The notes under the pieces were generated by a model that was not told the origin of the DNA, made no database searches, and saw nothing but the letters and a program-made list of their open reading frames with translations. The position numbers and the translations under genes were made by a program. Positions 11,988-26,900 of a stretch of 64,000 nucleotides of DNA are shown here, piece by piece. The stretch is from positions 70,889,568 through 70,953,567 of the forward strand of contig NC_134951.1 in the NCBI RefSeq assembly GCF_965638725.1, written 5' to 3'. Source of the stretch: Aptenodytes patagonicus (lineage: Eukaryota > Chordata > Aves > Sphenisciformes > Spheniscidae). Numbering within the stretch: the first letter of the stretch is position 1; each line of letters begins with the position of its first letter.

Positions 11988-14900
11988 TCAATTGTTAAAC
12001 TGTTCTTATCTCAACCCACGAGTTTTCTCACTTTTGCCCTTCCAATTCTCTCCCCCATCCCACTGGGGAGGGAGGGTGAGCGAGTGGCTGTGTGGTGCTT
12101 GGTTGCTGACTGGGGTTAAACCACGACACAACTAACATACTCAAGTGATTTTGAGGTAAAGCTCCCACTGAAGACAAAGCTTTAACTTTAACACAAATAA
12201 CATTTGCTGAGATAAGGTCTACTCTTGAGTGGTGGAGTGCACGGTAAATTGAATAGTTCTGCCTTCAATGCTAAAAGAGTAAGGGGGTGTTCAGGTCTTT
12301 GTTTTATTTTGTTTTATTTTGTTTTGTTTATTTTTAAAGAAGTTCTTGCTTGGCACAGCAGTTGAGAAGGAAGGAGAAAGGACTATCTGTAGATAGAACT
12401 CTGAAGATGGCTTCTTGCCACCATTTTGGGAAAATACTAAAGGCTTTACGTATTGTTTTTTACTAGCTCCCAACACATATCTAAGCTTATCAGTAACTGG
12501 AGCAGTTGCAGTCACACAGGCACTTTCAGAAAGTAGAATGAACGAGGATCTCATGGTTCAGGTCCAGAAATACAGTTTGTAATCCTGTTGCCAACAGACA
12601 TCAGAAACAGTCTCTTCTCAAGTCACTTAAATTCTCTGCTATGACCTCTTCCACATGTAGACTTGGACCAATACACAAACACATTTTCAGCTTCAAATCA
12701 AAGTCATTTTCAGTGACTTCTAAACTATTAATTTCTCAAATATTTTGGTACGCCCCATGCCAACTGATAGGTATACAGCAAACTGAATTCATGCATGTAT
12801 TTGCAGCCAAATTTGTCACAATAACTTGTTAAAATTACTTGAATGCATGCATATCTAGTCCTTCATTCCTTTTGAAGAGTATCAAATGCAGTTGTAATTT
12901 ATGTGATGTAAACAAATTAGACTGAAACTGTCTCAGTTCATAATCTTTACAAACAGCCATTGCAAAATGCTGACATGAAACCTCGATCAAAATGGACCGA
13001 ACTTCAAAAGCCCACCCAGAATTCAAAGGCATCAGTCCTTAGGTACATCATTTTTAAGTACCTTCTGCATGAAAACAGATTAACATTCCTAGTTGAGCAG
13101 TATCACAACAGAAGGATATAATTCTGATAATGAGTCGACAGCTCAGCAACAAAGTTGTCCTGTAGAACTTGTGCTCCAAAGCGTAGGTAGAGTATAACAA
13201 TGCTGTGGAAAAAAAGTTAAAGCATATAAGTGTGCTGTGTCTTTAAACAGCAAAATTGAAATGGGAGCTTGATAGAAAAGTATATGAGAAAATAATTATG
13301 TTAACATGTTGACCATTTATTTTAAGACACATTTGCTTTCATAGCTCTAAATTAAGAATGATTCTTTTGTGATTAAAAATCAGCAGTATTTACTCAACTG
13401 AGTGAAGCGGAAAAACAACCCCATGGTCTACTTCCCTCAGATTTCATCCACTACAGACAATCCAAGAGTCAAGAGTAATTTGAAGTAACTGCTTGGAGTG
13501 GGGGAGACAGATATTAACAATAATCTAAGAAACTAAATCTAAACTTCTGCTTTGACTAAGTGAAGCTTACAAAGCTCCAGAAGAGGTGAGCAGTGCACTG
13601 CAGACCACTCAGCAGTACAGAAAACATCTTTGCTAAGTGAACCTCTAAATCTTGCAGTGTACTGCTGTGGTAATGGAAATAATATAAAGTTAGTTCTAAA
13701 AGCCTCAAGAAGGGTTAAAAAATTAAGAAATGTTTGCCATAACAATCATATTAAAAGACATTCCTCAGTTTCACTGACAATTTTATTATCAACAAAATGT
13801 ATTCAAAGCCCTGGGAAAAAAGTTATAAAAGTTACAGCACTGAGAAACGTACTTTGAAAAGCCTTACCTACTGACAAGCACTACAAAGGTTAATGCAGTC
13901 AAGAATTTTAACCTGAGATCTGAAAAAGATTGAGAAAAGTTTTTATTAGCGAATTTACACCTACGTCTAGGAGAAGCAAGCCTGTTTGGGGAAGAATCAA
14001 AAGAAATATTCCTTACCAACATAAGGCATGTTACGAAGTTCTGAGCATGCCCTCACTATCAGGAACAAAAGGTAGAGAATGTATGTGGTTGCCACCACAA
14101 GGAAGAAGATTTTCATTCCCTATAAGAAGAGCGTTAGTTTTTATTATTTAACGAGATTTGGTCTATTCCTTCTTCCCTCAATAGAAATCATTATTTCCAG
14201 AAGCACAACACAGAATGGTCCATTTATTCAGGGAAAGTAGGCTCATGAAAGGAAGTACAAAACAAGGATGGCTGTACGTCAAGGTAGGTTTTTGGGGAAT
14301 GTAAAGAAAGGATGTTTAATAGAAGTCATAATTTTGTTCACTGAGTTCACAGTGAGCTGAATCTCAATGATTTTCTAAAAACACAGCCCCTGAGAACAAT
14401 ATAAGGACCCATATAAATCAGATCTTCCTTTACAACAAGAAAGTCTGAAATTTACTAGGACAGAGGATCTTGGCAGGAGTAAAGATGTACAAAACTGACT
14501 TAATAAGAGGCTTAAAAATTTTTCTTTCAATCCCAACAGTCATGAGTCTGTGACTAAACTTGTGGTGTTGAGTCTCCAGATTTGGAAGACAATTTACTCT
14601 TCTCATCGGGATGGAGCTCAATATGGCCTATGCGTGATCTAAAGCAAAATTAAAAGTACCCTAGTCAGAATAAGACCATCCGACCAGCATTTGCTATTTT
14701 CTAAATTGTGTTACAGATTTTAATAGAAGAACAAACCCCACCTCCTTGTATTGCCTAACTCCACCTGACAATTTAATAGCAAGAAAACATTTCTGACTTA
14801 CCTGGAAATTACCTGTGTCGACTCTGTATTGATATGTAGGATCATGTACTTCATTAACACTAGAAAAGATTCAAAATGAAAAAGTGGTGCTTACACCATT

Positions 14901-17900
14901 ACAAAAGACAAGGTCAAAAAGCCGTACTGACCAAGAAACCCACTAACAAAGAAAAGGTTTAAAGTTACTATACGGAGTTTATAACTAAAGGTTTGGCTGT
15001 ATAAATCGGTGCAATGCCATTGATTGCATGACAATTTACAGTATATGACATCCTCCTCCTTCCCAAACCCAATTTTGAAGGAATATGGAGGATTTCAGTT
15101 GTGAGCATGTCTAATCTGCCCACTTATTTTTTAGAAAATGTATCGTCTCATAAATTCCTACAAGCCTTCAGGATTTAGTGTTTAAATTTTATCCTTGGTG
15201 ATAAGAATTATACTTAAGAAATAACTGTGGTATAAGCCCTTCCCTCATAGCAATTCTACTGATAGGGCATCAGCACAAGCATCTTCTGCAACTGCACTGC
15301 TTTCAACAATGTACAACGGCATGGAGAAGGTTAGAAGGTGTCTTCCTTCTGAGAAATAAAATAAGAGGTAAACACTTGAGACTAAAATGGTTTAGAAACT
15401 ACAAATGTACCAAAACTGAGAAAGTTTTCTGGGTGGGGAATAGCGACACCTTTACGTTAACACAACAAATTGGGAAAAAAGAGAGAAACACTAAACCAAG
15501 CAAAAGAACTGAGTTTTGAGGAGAGATAGCATAGCTTGACTAAGCAGCGTCAATACCAATTGTGCAGGTTTAATAGTTGAGAAAGTTTGGTCAAACTGTG
15601 TAACAATTAACTACAGAGAAACTGTTGCTTCAAATACTAAAAGCTAATTGGGTAGTGCTAGAGGGAGTATTGTAGGGAGTCATAACGTATTGACAAAGTA
15701 GTGATTTCTAGATCTCACTCTGGTTTATAAAATTAAGTACTACTAGATCGTCCATGGGGAATTGTGTTTTCAAATCAGTCACAATTTGCAAAACAGAAAG
15801 ATGTAAGAATTTGAACTCCATTCCTCTATCACAATCAGAGCACTAAGAAACAGATACCGCTAATTATAAACAATCTTCTAATTCCTGAACACTCTCAACT
15901 CGCTACTTTTGCACTAAATTTTAAATTACTTACGTTTGCCATATTCCCAGTGTAACAGAGGCCAGCCACAATAGTCCAACAATAAAGAATTTGGGCAGAT
16001 AAAAAGTTAAGCACTTCCTTTCCCCCTGTTGGGAAAACAATAGTGTGGTGAAGGAGTGAACCCACAGTTGAGATTTCATTCATTCTTGACAGAATAAACT
16101 AACTATCATCTTTGTTTCATTCAACACGAACTAGATTAAGACACTCACCTTATGTATTTTTAACCTGCACAGGTGATTACACAAGATGTAAAATTGTATC
16201 ATCATTTGTGTTAATAAGATACAGTAGATTTGGAGCATCCTATTTATAAGGTCTCACATATTTCACTGATACTGCAAATATAGGAATATGCTCCAGAATT
16301 CATATTTATCATATGCAGTATTTTAAAGTAATTTAAAAGACAATCAACCACCATATACAACAACAAAACCCTTCAAGCAAGAACAAAGCATAATGGCATC
16401 ATAATTCTGAAGGCTGTCTTGCAATAATTTAGAGTGGACTGTCCCATCTCTCTCATTTAGGCATGGTGTCCTCAAGGCAACCTGCTTCACCACAAATCAT
16501 TTTAACGCCAAAGCTTCATGTGTCACATTGTACTTTAAGAATAAAATAAATGTCTCTTTTTTTAAAAATTTGGTTTCATTTTTGTCACCTTTTGAGAGGA
16601 CTGAAAAGACAAGCACTGCCTTCTCAGTAAGTAGTAGATAATGTTATACCCTTACCTGTACTCTTATACCATGGTAGACACAAAGCCAGAACAGCAACAG
16701 TGCACACAGAAACAGTGACTGGAATAGATCATCCAGCATTCCAGGAAACCAGCTGTTCACCAGAAAAGAAAGGGGGAAAAATGGATCTGTAACAAAATAA
16801 GGAAAAAAAAAGTTAAACAGAGGGGAAAAAGCACAGTCTTTTCCATTACGAAAAGTAAAGCAGAACGTATCTTCAGAAGAACAAAAAACCCTAGATTTTT
16901 CAAATTACACCAGTAAATGAAATCGAAGGTTGCTGTATCTTAAAGTTATTTACATAGAAAATGGTGCCTCCAGCAGCAATCCTCGGTGTTGTAGGAATAA
17001 TCTGAAATGGTTGCCAACATTTCTAGAAGATTTCAGGTTTCATTAGACTTTCTACTAAACCACTGTTCTTGGTGATGACCTAAAAAATCATAGAATGACT
17101 GAAAGGCAAATATTCTTTTGGTACTGCTAGAGAGTGCTAGAATTTGATGTGGTTTACCAGACTAAAAGTAGCCTCCATTTTTAACTAAAGCGCGAGTATC
17201 TGAAAAATGAAGAAGACTTAGCAGACAAAGACAGAAATTGCATTTACATGTCGCTATATGAAAGGTTCAGTATGGTTGCTGCCGCCTATTCCAATCAGAG
17301 CTTTCAACAAATAGAGTTGACATTCATGTGACTGAAAAGAATGAAATCCACCTACTCATTATGCCATTGAATTTGATAAACTTAAAAAGGGTTGGGGTTT
17401 TTTTAAAATTGGTTTTCTGAAGCCTTATAAACAGCTGCTTATAAGTTCAAGGCCAAATTCCATTTTGCCTTCTCTCTCTCACTCTCTTTTTTTCTTTTCT
17501 TTTTTTTTTTTTTTTAAAAAAAAAGGAGCTTTTCTAAAAATTCCAGGATACAAGTACCATTGTAAAGTAGCAGGAGGGGAAGGAGGATGGACATCCATTT
17601 CTGTTCAATACCCCAGTCTCTCATGGAGAATTTCCGCAGGGAATGTGCAAACAGACACTATAAAACAACAACAAAAATTTGTATGGAAGGAATACAGCCT
17701 TAATGGTTTTACCAGAGTAAAAAGATAACACAGCACAATGCAAAGGCTACTTCACGAGGTCTTTGCAACTGAGAACATTGTAAAACAGGAGCCATATCTC
17801 CTAGCTTCTACTTCTGCTTCAAGTTTGCTGGTTTACCCCAATGCAAATTACTTAATCTCTCAAGCAAACTGAGAAGAAAACCAGCTAGTACCGTGCAAAT

Positions 17901-20900
17901 CAACAATGTATGAAAAAATGTTGCCTAATTACTGGTCACACGCTACCAACAACTTCCACTTAAACTCACTTTTAAAAAAAAACAGATTCCATATCACATT
18001 CACAGTTACCTGCCGAGTGACATCATCTATGTAAGAAAAATGCTATGCAAGTGTTCAGTGCTTTAGTGTCCTTACTCCGAAAATTCTGCATTTTAGATTT
18101 TATGTTGTTTTTTTTTCCAAACACTTCTTTTCCAGGGGCCAAACCAGGTTGGAGGGGAGAGATAATCTAAATCGTAGCATAATTTAGGTTGTAAGGGACC
18201 TCTGGAGGTCATCTGGCCCATCCTCACACTCAAGGCAGTGACGACTTTAAAGTTAGATCAAGGTCATATTCAACTGAGTTTTGCTCATTTTCAGAGACGG
18301 AGAGCCCACGCTCTGGGCATCCTATTCCAATGTCTAAGCCTACCTATGCTGCAAAAAAATATTTTTTCTAGCATCGAATTACAATTTCCTTTGTTTAAAC
18401 AAAATTCTTTCTGTTCAATTCAAAATCAGAGTTTAGAAAAACAAGTTTTCCCATTTATCCTATTTTCTTAATGTCCCTTCAATACCACTTGTAAAAACAC
18501 AAAAGCAGCAACTACATAAGTATTTTAGAAACATTTTTTACACCCATTCAGTGATATCTCAACTCTGCTGCCTGAGGTTAAGTTACTAAACACAACACTA
18601 CAAAATAGTGTTATCAACTGCCTACAGAATATACTCCAGAAAAACTAAAAAAAAAATCTTACCGTGACCATAAAAGTGAGAACTACAAAGACAAATCGGA
18701 ACCATATTTCCACTTGAGAAAAAGTTGGATTGTAGGTCTTCCACTACAGGAAAAGAAAAGAAAGATAGCCCAATGAACAATATTTTGACAGGGTACATAC
18801 AACATCAATAATTAGCACTTTCTGCAGATACTGAAAAGTTCTCTGGCTTTTCAAAATTTAAAGGTATAACCGAGTTCCACCACATCACCGTGGAAAGAAA
18901 AAGATAAACTCATACCCGTAGGACTATCTGACAAAAAGATAACCAAAGCAGCCTAATACCCTTGCTTCTCTTTTACCCTGCCACTTTGTAACATACTCAG
19001 TGTGCTGTCATATGTTAAAGCACTTCTCAGGACAAAAAGGATATTCTTCACTGACTTCAACTGCACTTTCATTCAAAGTTTGAATGCCAATAATTGAGTA
19101 AATCCAGTATGTTCTTCTTTATTACCAAGGTCAGATGCATAAATTGATTATGAAGAGGTTGATAAGGTACAGGCATGCTTCCTGTAATGGGTTCGTTTTC
19201 TTAAAGCTTATTCTCTTGTGTCAGAAGAGGAAAAAAAGAAAATCAAGTAAGGGAAGAATAAATGAGCGAACCAGAAGTAAAGAACTTTTTTCATAGGTTA
19301 AGGAGGAAAAGCTCCTTCATCTTCTCTAGTTACTAGAAGGGCACAAATATTAATTATAACATGTCAGTTTGCATAAACTCTGCTCTGTTGACAATTTCTC
19401 TCATACCTGGCATGCTTCTCTTTTGAAGCCACTTTTGAAATATAAACTCCCTGGTACAACATATGCTTTGCCCACCTGGACAAGAAGCTTTACCTTTCAA
19501 TGTATTGAATCTGTCAACTTCTGTCTTGTCTTTTTAAACCATAAATGTAGAATGAAAATTATATGTAGAGAATCCCATTATACAAGAGGCAATCTATGAT
19601 TTCAACTGAGATCACCATAAACCATTGTAATAATGAAATAAATTGACAATTTAATTGCTGTGGGAAAGCAGGGCTTTGGGTTTGGGTTTTTTGGTTTTGC
19701 GCACAAGTCTGCCTTAAAGGCAGTCTGCCAAGCAAGATGATAAACCGTACAACTATAAATGCTCTAACACTTTGTCCCGTTTGAAATCTCTGACTAAGCA
19801 AAGGGTTTGTGAGTTTGGGGGTTTTTTCTCCTTAGAGCTTATTTTTAAATGATGTGCTTTATGCGCTAGAACATTACAAATATTAATATTCAGGAAGTTC
19901 ATTTAGTATATAAAAAACACTTTTGCTTTACAGTAAGATTTTTGCTTGCTACCTGCTCTGACATACCGAACATTGCATACAGGTAGAATATACCACAGTA
20001 ACCTGTATTATAAATTTGGTTTAGTTCCATTTTCTCCCTATGCAAATGTTTCTACATTTCTTTCTGGAGCCAGTCAGCACACACTGATGATGTAACTGTT
20101 TTATAAGCAATCTTTAGCACTATGAACTGAGCTAGTTATTTCACTAGGGATTATTTTAGTGAATTATTTTATTAGTCTGCTTATTTTAGCTGAATAAACA
20201 TTTTTTTCTTCCTCATAAGCACAGAAAAAAAAAAATTTCATTTTTCTTTGCGTTTGTTAAATCTTTCTAGCCCATGCTTTCGTAAAGCCTGGAAAAATCT
20301 TGCTAATTCAGATACACCTACTGAAAGGCTGAAAAAGATACCATGCTTTAGAGAGGCAACTTCTCTATAAGCAAATGCAGAAAACTGGATGTTCTAGTCT
20401 AGCTTGCATACTGTTAAAAATATCTCCCAGGAATTAGACTAGATGTATGTGTTCCAGAAAACAGCATTAGCAGTTCTGAAAGAAAAATCTTTCCTTATAG
20501 AGTTAAAAAAATTGGTCTAGACCCTTATTAACAGCAAATGCTATAACAGTTCCGACATTAGTAGTGACAGAACAATTAATTATGATGCATCTTTATATTT
20601 ATCTTCAAAAATGAGATAACTTTTTTATTATAGTTAAAGCAGACTTCTACAGCATTAGTAATTAAAGAGATTTCTTTTGCTAGTATAAAACTTTATACTT
20701 ACTGTGAAAGTAATATTCTGGATGGTGTACGTTAACTTATTTAGATCTTCAAAGCTAACAAATATGTTGTACTGAGTGTAGTTCAGGTAGCCAAGGTGAG
20801 CAACAATGATTTCACTGCATTTCTGTGAACACATACAGTGAAGAATAGTATGTAAAAACCTTCAATTTATTCCAGAATATGCACTGTTAATATAGGTTGG

Positions 20901-23900
20901 AGAATTTGTTTCTAAATGGTCAGATATTGATGATATTTATTATATGCCTTACCAATCTTGATCAGTCAGACTAAGACTCAAACAAAACCCACAGATAACA
21001 AATTTCTTGAAAGATACCAGACAAAGCAGAAGAAACTGATAAAGTCAGTCAGCAGGATGAAAGGTTGACCCAATAAACAAGGCTAGCTTTTCCCATAAGC
21101 TGGTGAAAGCAACTGCGTGCAGCACCAGGAAGGATCTGAATAACTCTGTCAGCCAAGCTCTAGGTCATCTGATTGTGAGATGGGGCTATCTTGTGCTAAC
21201 TCATTTCTGAAAGTTAACAGGAGGAAAGAGAAAACCCAAGCATATTGCTCTCTTGGCTGCATGTAATTAAATCTAATGGAACACCGTTCATTAATTTCTG
21301 CAGATTTCATATGTGTGTGTATATATATAAAAAGAAAACATTTGATTTACCCTATATGCTTATCAAAAAAACTTCAGCTATGCCCTTCCTAAAGGACTTA
21401 CATCTGGAGAAGCTGTTTTGGATGTCTCTAAGCTTAAAAATTTCAGTGAAAATTATACTAGAAACTCAAAACTTTAAACATTTCTTCACAGGTGGCAGAA
21501 ATTTGGCTTTTTCAGAACACAGATGCCAGCTGATTTCAACCAGACTCTCTGCCAGGTGTTGGAGGAGAATTTTTTTCTCCTCTGGAGCCCTATATCCAAT
21601 CTTCTACTACAATATTCCTTTCTTCAGTACTGTTAAATCTGTTTAGGTGACTAAGCAGGACACACTGCTTTGCTGGCAGAGACCTACTCTAAAAAGAAAG
21701 AGGGGTCTTTAAGGGGTAATAGACACAAGTCATAGAAGTAAACAGAAAAAGACGGATAGGTAGGTATCTTGGTCAGCATTACTAGCTAGGTTGCAATTAC
21801 AAATAAAAGTATACTCTAGAGTCTTTCCTGAGACATGCTTAACAGATATATTCTTCTCATTTGCAATGTAATGTAACATGCACACAAATAGATTTAAAGA
21901 AAATGTAATGCATCAGAGTTTTGTTTAAGCAGGCACATACTTGTGCACAACTGAGTAATCTCGTCCGATTGTGAACTTGATTATTAACATATGGTGTGCT
22001 TCCATCCTTCACCACTCCAAGTACTTTGACTGTCATAGTAACATTCTTTTTGAGGGATACTGTAATTAAAAGAGAAAACATTAAGCTATTGCTACATGCA
22101 GAAATGAAATCTCAAATAGAGTTCCAAATATAATTTAAAACACATATGATATCCAAAGATTACTCAAAGTTATTCAGTTATACTTTACTGGAGTAGGGGT
22201 CCAGTATATTAATAAAAAAACCCACAAAACTTTTTATTTATATGCTTAGGCAGTAATTCACAAATGCCCTGTACTGAATCTTAACAGACTAACAATTACT
22301 AATACAGTATTTCTCATGTATTTACAGAGAACTTCTATTGAAAAATTAATATCATTACAATCTACACATCTAATTCCCCCCAAAATGAAGCGAGAGACAC
22401 AGATTCTCTAGATACTACTGCTTTCACAGAAATAACAAACAACTTATCCCATATACCTGTTGCTTCCAGTTCTCAAGATGAGTGCTGTCCATGTCTTTAT
22501 TGGGGGCAAGGGGTGGAGGGGCAGAAACTGTATCAGAGGAAAAACCCACCAACCATAGCCAGAAAGCAACAGGATCACGTATGTGACAGATGAAGTTAAA
22601 GATACAATATACCATATACAGGTTGCTATAGCAGTTTCCTGAGAATTAGGTAAGATTCTCACCATCGTGCTGATCCAACTCAACTATGCAGGTCAGCCAT
22701 AGCTGCTGATTGTAAGTAGACAGTGGTGGTGAACTTAAATTAAATGGCTTCAGCTGTAAAAAAACCCCACAAGTTTAGCACCAGCCATTATGCTGTTACA
22801 TGATATATCTGTAGTTACAATGATGAAAGGCATGTTAATTATGTTTGTGACAATATTTTTGGGAATAGATTTAATATGTGCTACACTATGGACAGTATGA
22901 TAAGCAGCTCAAATATAAGTCTTCCAGAGAAGTAGCTTAAACAGCACACATATTTTGCACAGCACTGAAGTAAGGAAAGGTATGACTACTTAAAGCTCAT
23001 AAAAGCAGCAGCAATAAAACAGAAAAGTTCAGATATGAAAAACAAAATCCTGAGACCTAGCTTGAAAATAAAAAGTAATTTCTAGCACTTTACATCAAAA
23101 GTCAGATTTGTGACCCCTCACCTGCTACACAGTTTTAAACCTGTTCAAATATAATTATGAAAACAACAACTATTTGTCCACTAGGTTTTCTAAAAATCCC
23201 ACATTCATTTCAAAAGCATGGAAGATCTCATTAGCAGATAAAACCTACGTGCAGGAAAGACTTCTCCTATTTGATATAAAAATATGCTTTTTAAAAATAA
23301 AATCCACCCAGAATACAGTAGCAATCCAAACATATATAGGTGACTAACAGACCAAAAAAAGAAACGTTCCAGTGTATTTAAAGAAAATTTACTTTAAGAA
23401 ACCCCTCAAAACAAAACAACAAAACTTTTTTTGGCACTTTCACAAAAGTTACTTTAGATATTAGGTTGACAGCGAAGAGCTAGACAAATAAAAATGCAAG
23501 AACTGAGAACCAAAATATGAAAGCTTTTAAGAAAATGAATGTGAAGGTTCATGTTAGGAAGCCAGATCCCATGTCTTGGTCACATGACAGTGAACAATTA
23601 ACAAGAAAAAGAAATATTCCTTCCTGATAGAAAGGAACATCACAAGAGGGATATCATTAGTTGCCACTGAGAGCATTGTTTTTCAGTTTATGTTCTCAAT
23701 TTCTGTTTCTGGACCCCCTACAAGAATCTCCAACATGAACTCACCAGGGAATCCTATCAACACTCAAGTGTTACTTTATCGCAAATTGCTGTGCAGAAAC
23801 ATCATAGAATTCTCTACCTTACCTGCTCACAAAAGTAAGAGACTAGAAATTGCTGCTGAGCCACTCATGAAATAACACAGTGGTAGTACAATATTGCATG

Positions 23901-26900
23901 TTCAATTTCAAACTGGAAAGCACCATGTGGCCAAGAAGTCTTCCAGTAAAAAACTAAATACTTAAAATAATTGGGGGGAAGGAGGGGAACGTTTAACATT
24001 ACTGACATCAAATAAAGCCATTCATGTAATCCAACGATATTTATTAACTCTTACCTTTAGGCTGTTATTTAAGTCGGTTCTTGCTACAGAAGTTTCAATT
24101 ACATTAGGACCTACACAATATATAAGAAGGAAGAAAGAAAACAATATTGAAGTATGTGTATTACCGATAAGTAATGATGTAAATACAGGATTTCAAAAGA
24201 CTGTACAAAATACCTCCCTGCAAAGCAGGTAAATAGTATCCTGCTTTTCAGATGTTTAAGCTGAAGGGTAAATCACTTAGGCATTTCAATATTATTAATA
24301 AACTTGGCCTGAATGTTCCTTTAAGCCTCTCTGCCATAATATTTCTAGGCATGATTAAATAGGAAGTAGATTATAATTCAAGAACTCCGTGTCAGAAGCC
24401 CTGCATGTGTACTCTAAACTACTACAACAAACCACACGGTATTTTTCCCAAGCTAAGCTGTACACTGCAGTCATGAAAGTACTCAGCTGCAGAAAAAGCT
24501 AGCTAAGCACCAGTGGCACTGTCATCACAGCAACTTGAAGCTCAACAAGGGCTGCAAAAACCACCCAAAACCCAGCATATTTAATTGCACTCTGAAGTTT
24601 CTATAGCCAAACTGCTACCATTACCTGATTTACATAGAGCATAGCGTCCATAAGGCATTGCACTCAAGGCGCAGGTACCAGGGCAAACACATCCCATTGT
24701 ATTTGAGTGCATGATGCTAATGCCTTTTTATGTACGTGTAGTGTACTTGCTTGTACAATCACAATAACAGTACTTTCTGGCTAGTGCTGGATTTTCATCA
24801 CATCGGTCTGTTCAAGCCAAGATACCCACATGTTTGTTTAGGAACAGTTCTCAGTCTACTCAGATTGGGCCCCTCCTTTTCTATAGAAATCTGGAGCTAT
24901 AATATATTATGTATATCATCACATAAATAAACATAATTGCATAAAAGTTCTACAAACAATTTATCCTAAAACAGACAATCCATTTAATCAATGGAGTTTC
25001 ATGTCCAATTGTAGTGGGAGATGTTCAGCTCGCTACCACACTTTTTATGCAACCTTTCTTCCAATCATTCTGGGTACAGACACACACACTTAACATGTAC
25101 TGATCAACTGCATCCATCCACTCACACCCTACCTCTAGTTCTGTATGCGGTAAATGGGAAGCTATAAAATCTTAATTTATGTTAGAAGAGACCTCCAGGG
25201 GCCATCTAGTCCACCCTCTTGTTTAATTAGATCAGTTTGCTCAGGGCCACATCTAGTCAAGTCTTGAACATCTCCAAGGATAGAGACTCCCACAACCTCC
25301 CTGGGCAACCTGTTCCAGTTTTTAACCACCCTTACGGTAAGAAAAAAATTCCTAATATCTAACTGGAATTTCTTGTGTTCCAGCTTGTGTCTGTTGCCTC
25401 TCACCCTATCATCATGCACCTCTGAGAAGAGTCTAGCCCCATCTTCTGTGTATCCTCTGATAAGGTTGTTGTAGACAGCGGTACGGTTTCCCCTTAGCCT
25501 TCTTAGGTATGCAAGAACACATGGTACTGGGGAGAAGAGGAATGCATGCACATGTACATACACAAAAGGACTAACCCAGAAAAATGAAAAGGAAGAGTAG
25601 GAAAAGGTCTGTATCTATATACCGGGGTGTGAACAAACACAGAGGAGATGCATAGCAGGTGTGGACATAGGCAGGACATATACGTGTGTATCTGGGTCAC
25701 TCTAGAGGCTTCCCAGTCACAGTAAGATTTCTCTGTCCAAATGGTCTCTCCCCTTACGTATTCGGTCTGGCAATTTACTGTAATTTATTAATCCTCAAAA
25801 CACGCTGTTTCAGCCACAAACTTAGTATTAAAAAAATTATGCAAGAAAAGCAGTTTTTCACAAAGACCATGGACTTCAAAGTTACCACAGAGAAACAGTG
25901 GAAAAGAGGACGTTTATAAATGAGCAACATGGGATCATTCTGTGCAAGAAGTATTTTAGGTTAGCTGTCATGACAGCTATAAACATGCAGCATTGCTTGG
26001 GCTTCTATAACCACTCTAATTACAATATTAACCATCTTACAGACTTCAAATGGAAAAATGAAGAATTTCACCCATCACACTCAAAGCTGCATATTAGAAT
26101 TACAGTTCAACTTCACTAACAGCCACCCACTATAAAGTCAGTTCTGTACCGTTGAACTTTTCAGTTCTCAAGTACATATAAACAGGGCAGATTTTTGGAA
26201 GGCATTTTTGTTTCGAAAAGCGTAACTCAATTTCTAAGTGCTCACAGTTGATAAGTCATCATATTTCAGTAATTAAGTCTTAACAAAAACATTAGAATGA
26301 GCCTTTTTAGAAAGGGTTTTTTTTTTACCAGAAGATACGAACCAATACTGGGGCAGAGAAATCATAGTCTCAGTTTTTAAGAGCAGCAACCAAAAAAATA
26401 ATGAGGTTCTACTGCTGTAACTGCTACTCCTCTAGCAAGCAATATATTAAAGCTTTTAAAAGCAACTGACCAAAATGATGGTGATTAAATTACATTGTTA
26501 TTGTTTTTCTTTCAGTTTTGCTCAGTTAACAGAATCACATCTGAAAGCAAAGAACCACCCTGAGGCGGTGAACAGGAAAACTGCACAGGTACAGAAAACG
26601 AGCTCTGCACCTTCTATTTTCCTTGCACTTGTCTCACCCCAAAGATAACACAGACCCCTTGGGAAAAGGGAAAGAAAGTGAGTGTAACTTGGGAAAAAAA
26701 CGAAACAAGTCTGCGTCTGTCTTGGGTTACAAGAACTGAAGAGCAACAGCCACCTCAGATTAAACTGTCTTGTTTTCTCGGATGAGAAGCAAGACTTCTG
26801 CTAGGCTTCCCAAACTGCAGATAGAGATGTTGAGTATGGGCAATGGCATATTCAAGTAGCACAGAAAATACGGATGTATCTCCCACTTTTTCGTTTACTT

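Larger units (their letters stand above)
11361..13119 (-). other. TMEM181: U12-type AT-AC intron of TMEM181 (intron 14)
   Basis: In transcript sense it begins ATATCCTTC, one base off the U12 consensus ATATCCTTT, and ends TACTAC. The branch motif TCCTTGAC has its branch A (11371) 10 nt from the exon. All other TMEM181 introns here are GT-AG. The intron interrupts a Ser codon after one base. Confidence 0.9.

Noticed and set aside
11777-12135. Three + strand frames with poly-Tyr, poly-Ile or poly-Leu
   Set aside because: They are translations of the ATT microsatellite in the solo LTR.
17080-17100. ATCATAGAATGA resembling a CR1 tail
   Set aside because: No CR1 body follows on either side; the match is only about 10 bases.
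21245-21646. 133-codon + strand frame inside TMEM181 intron 5
   Set aside because: It is antisense and intronic, without splice or promoter context or any recognised family; chance length for AT-rich DNA.
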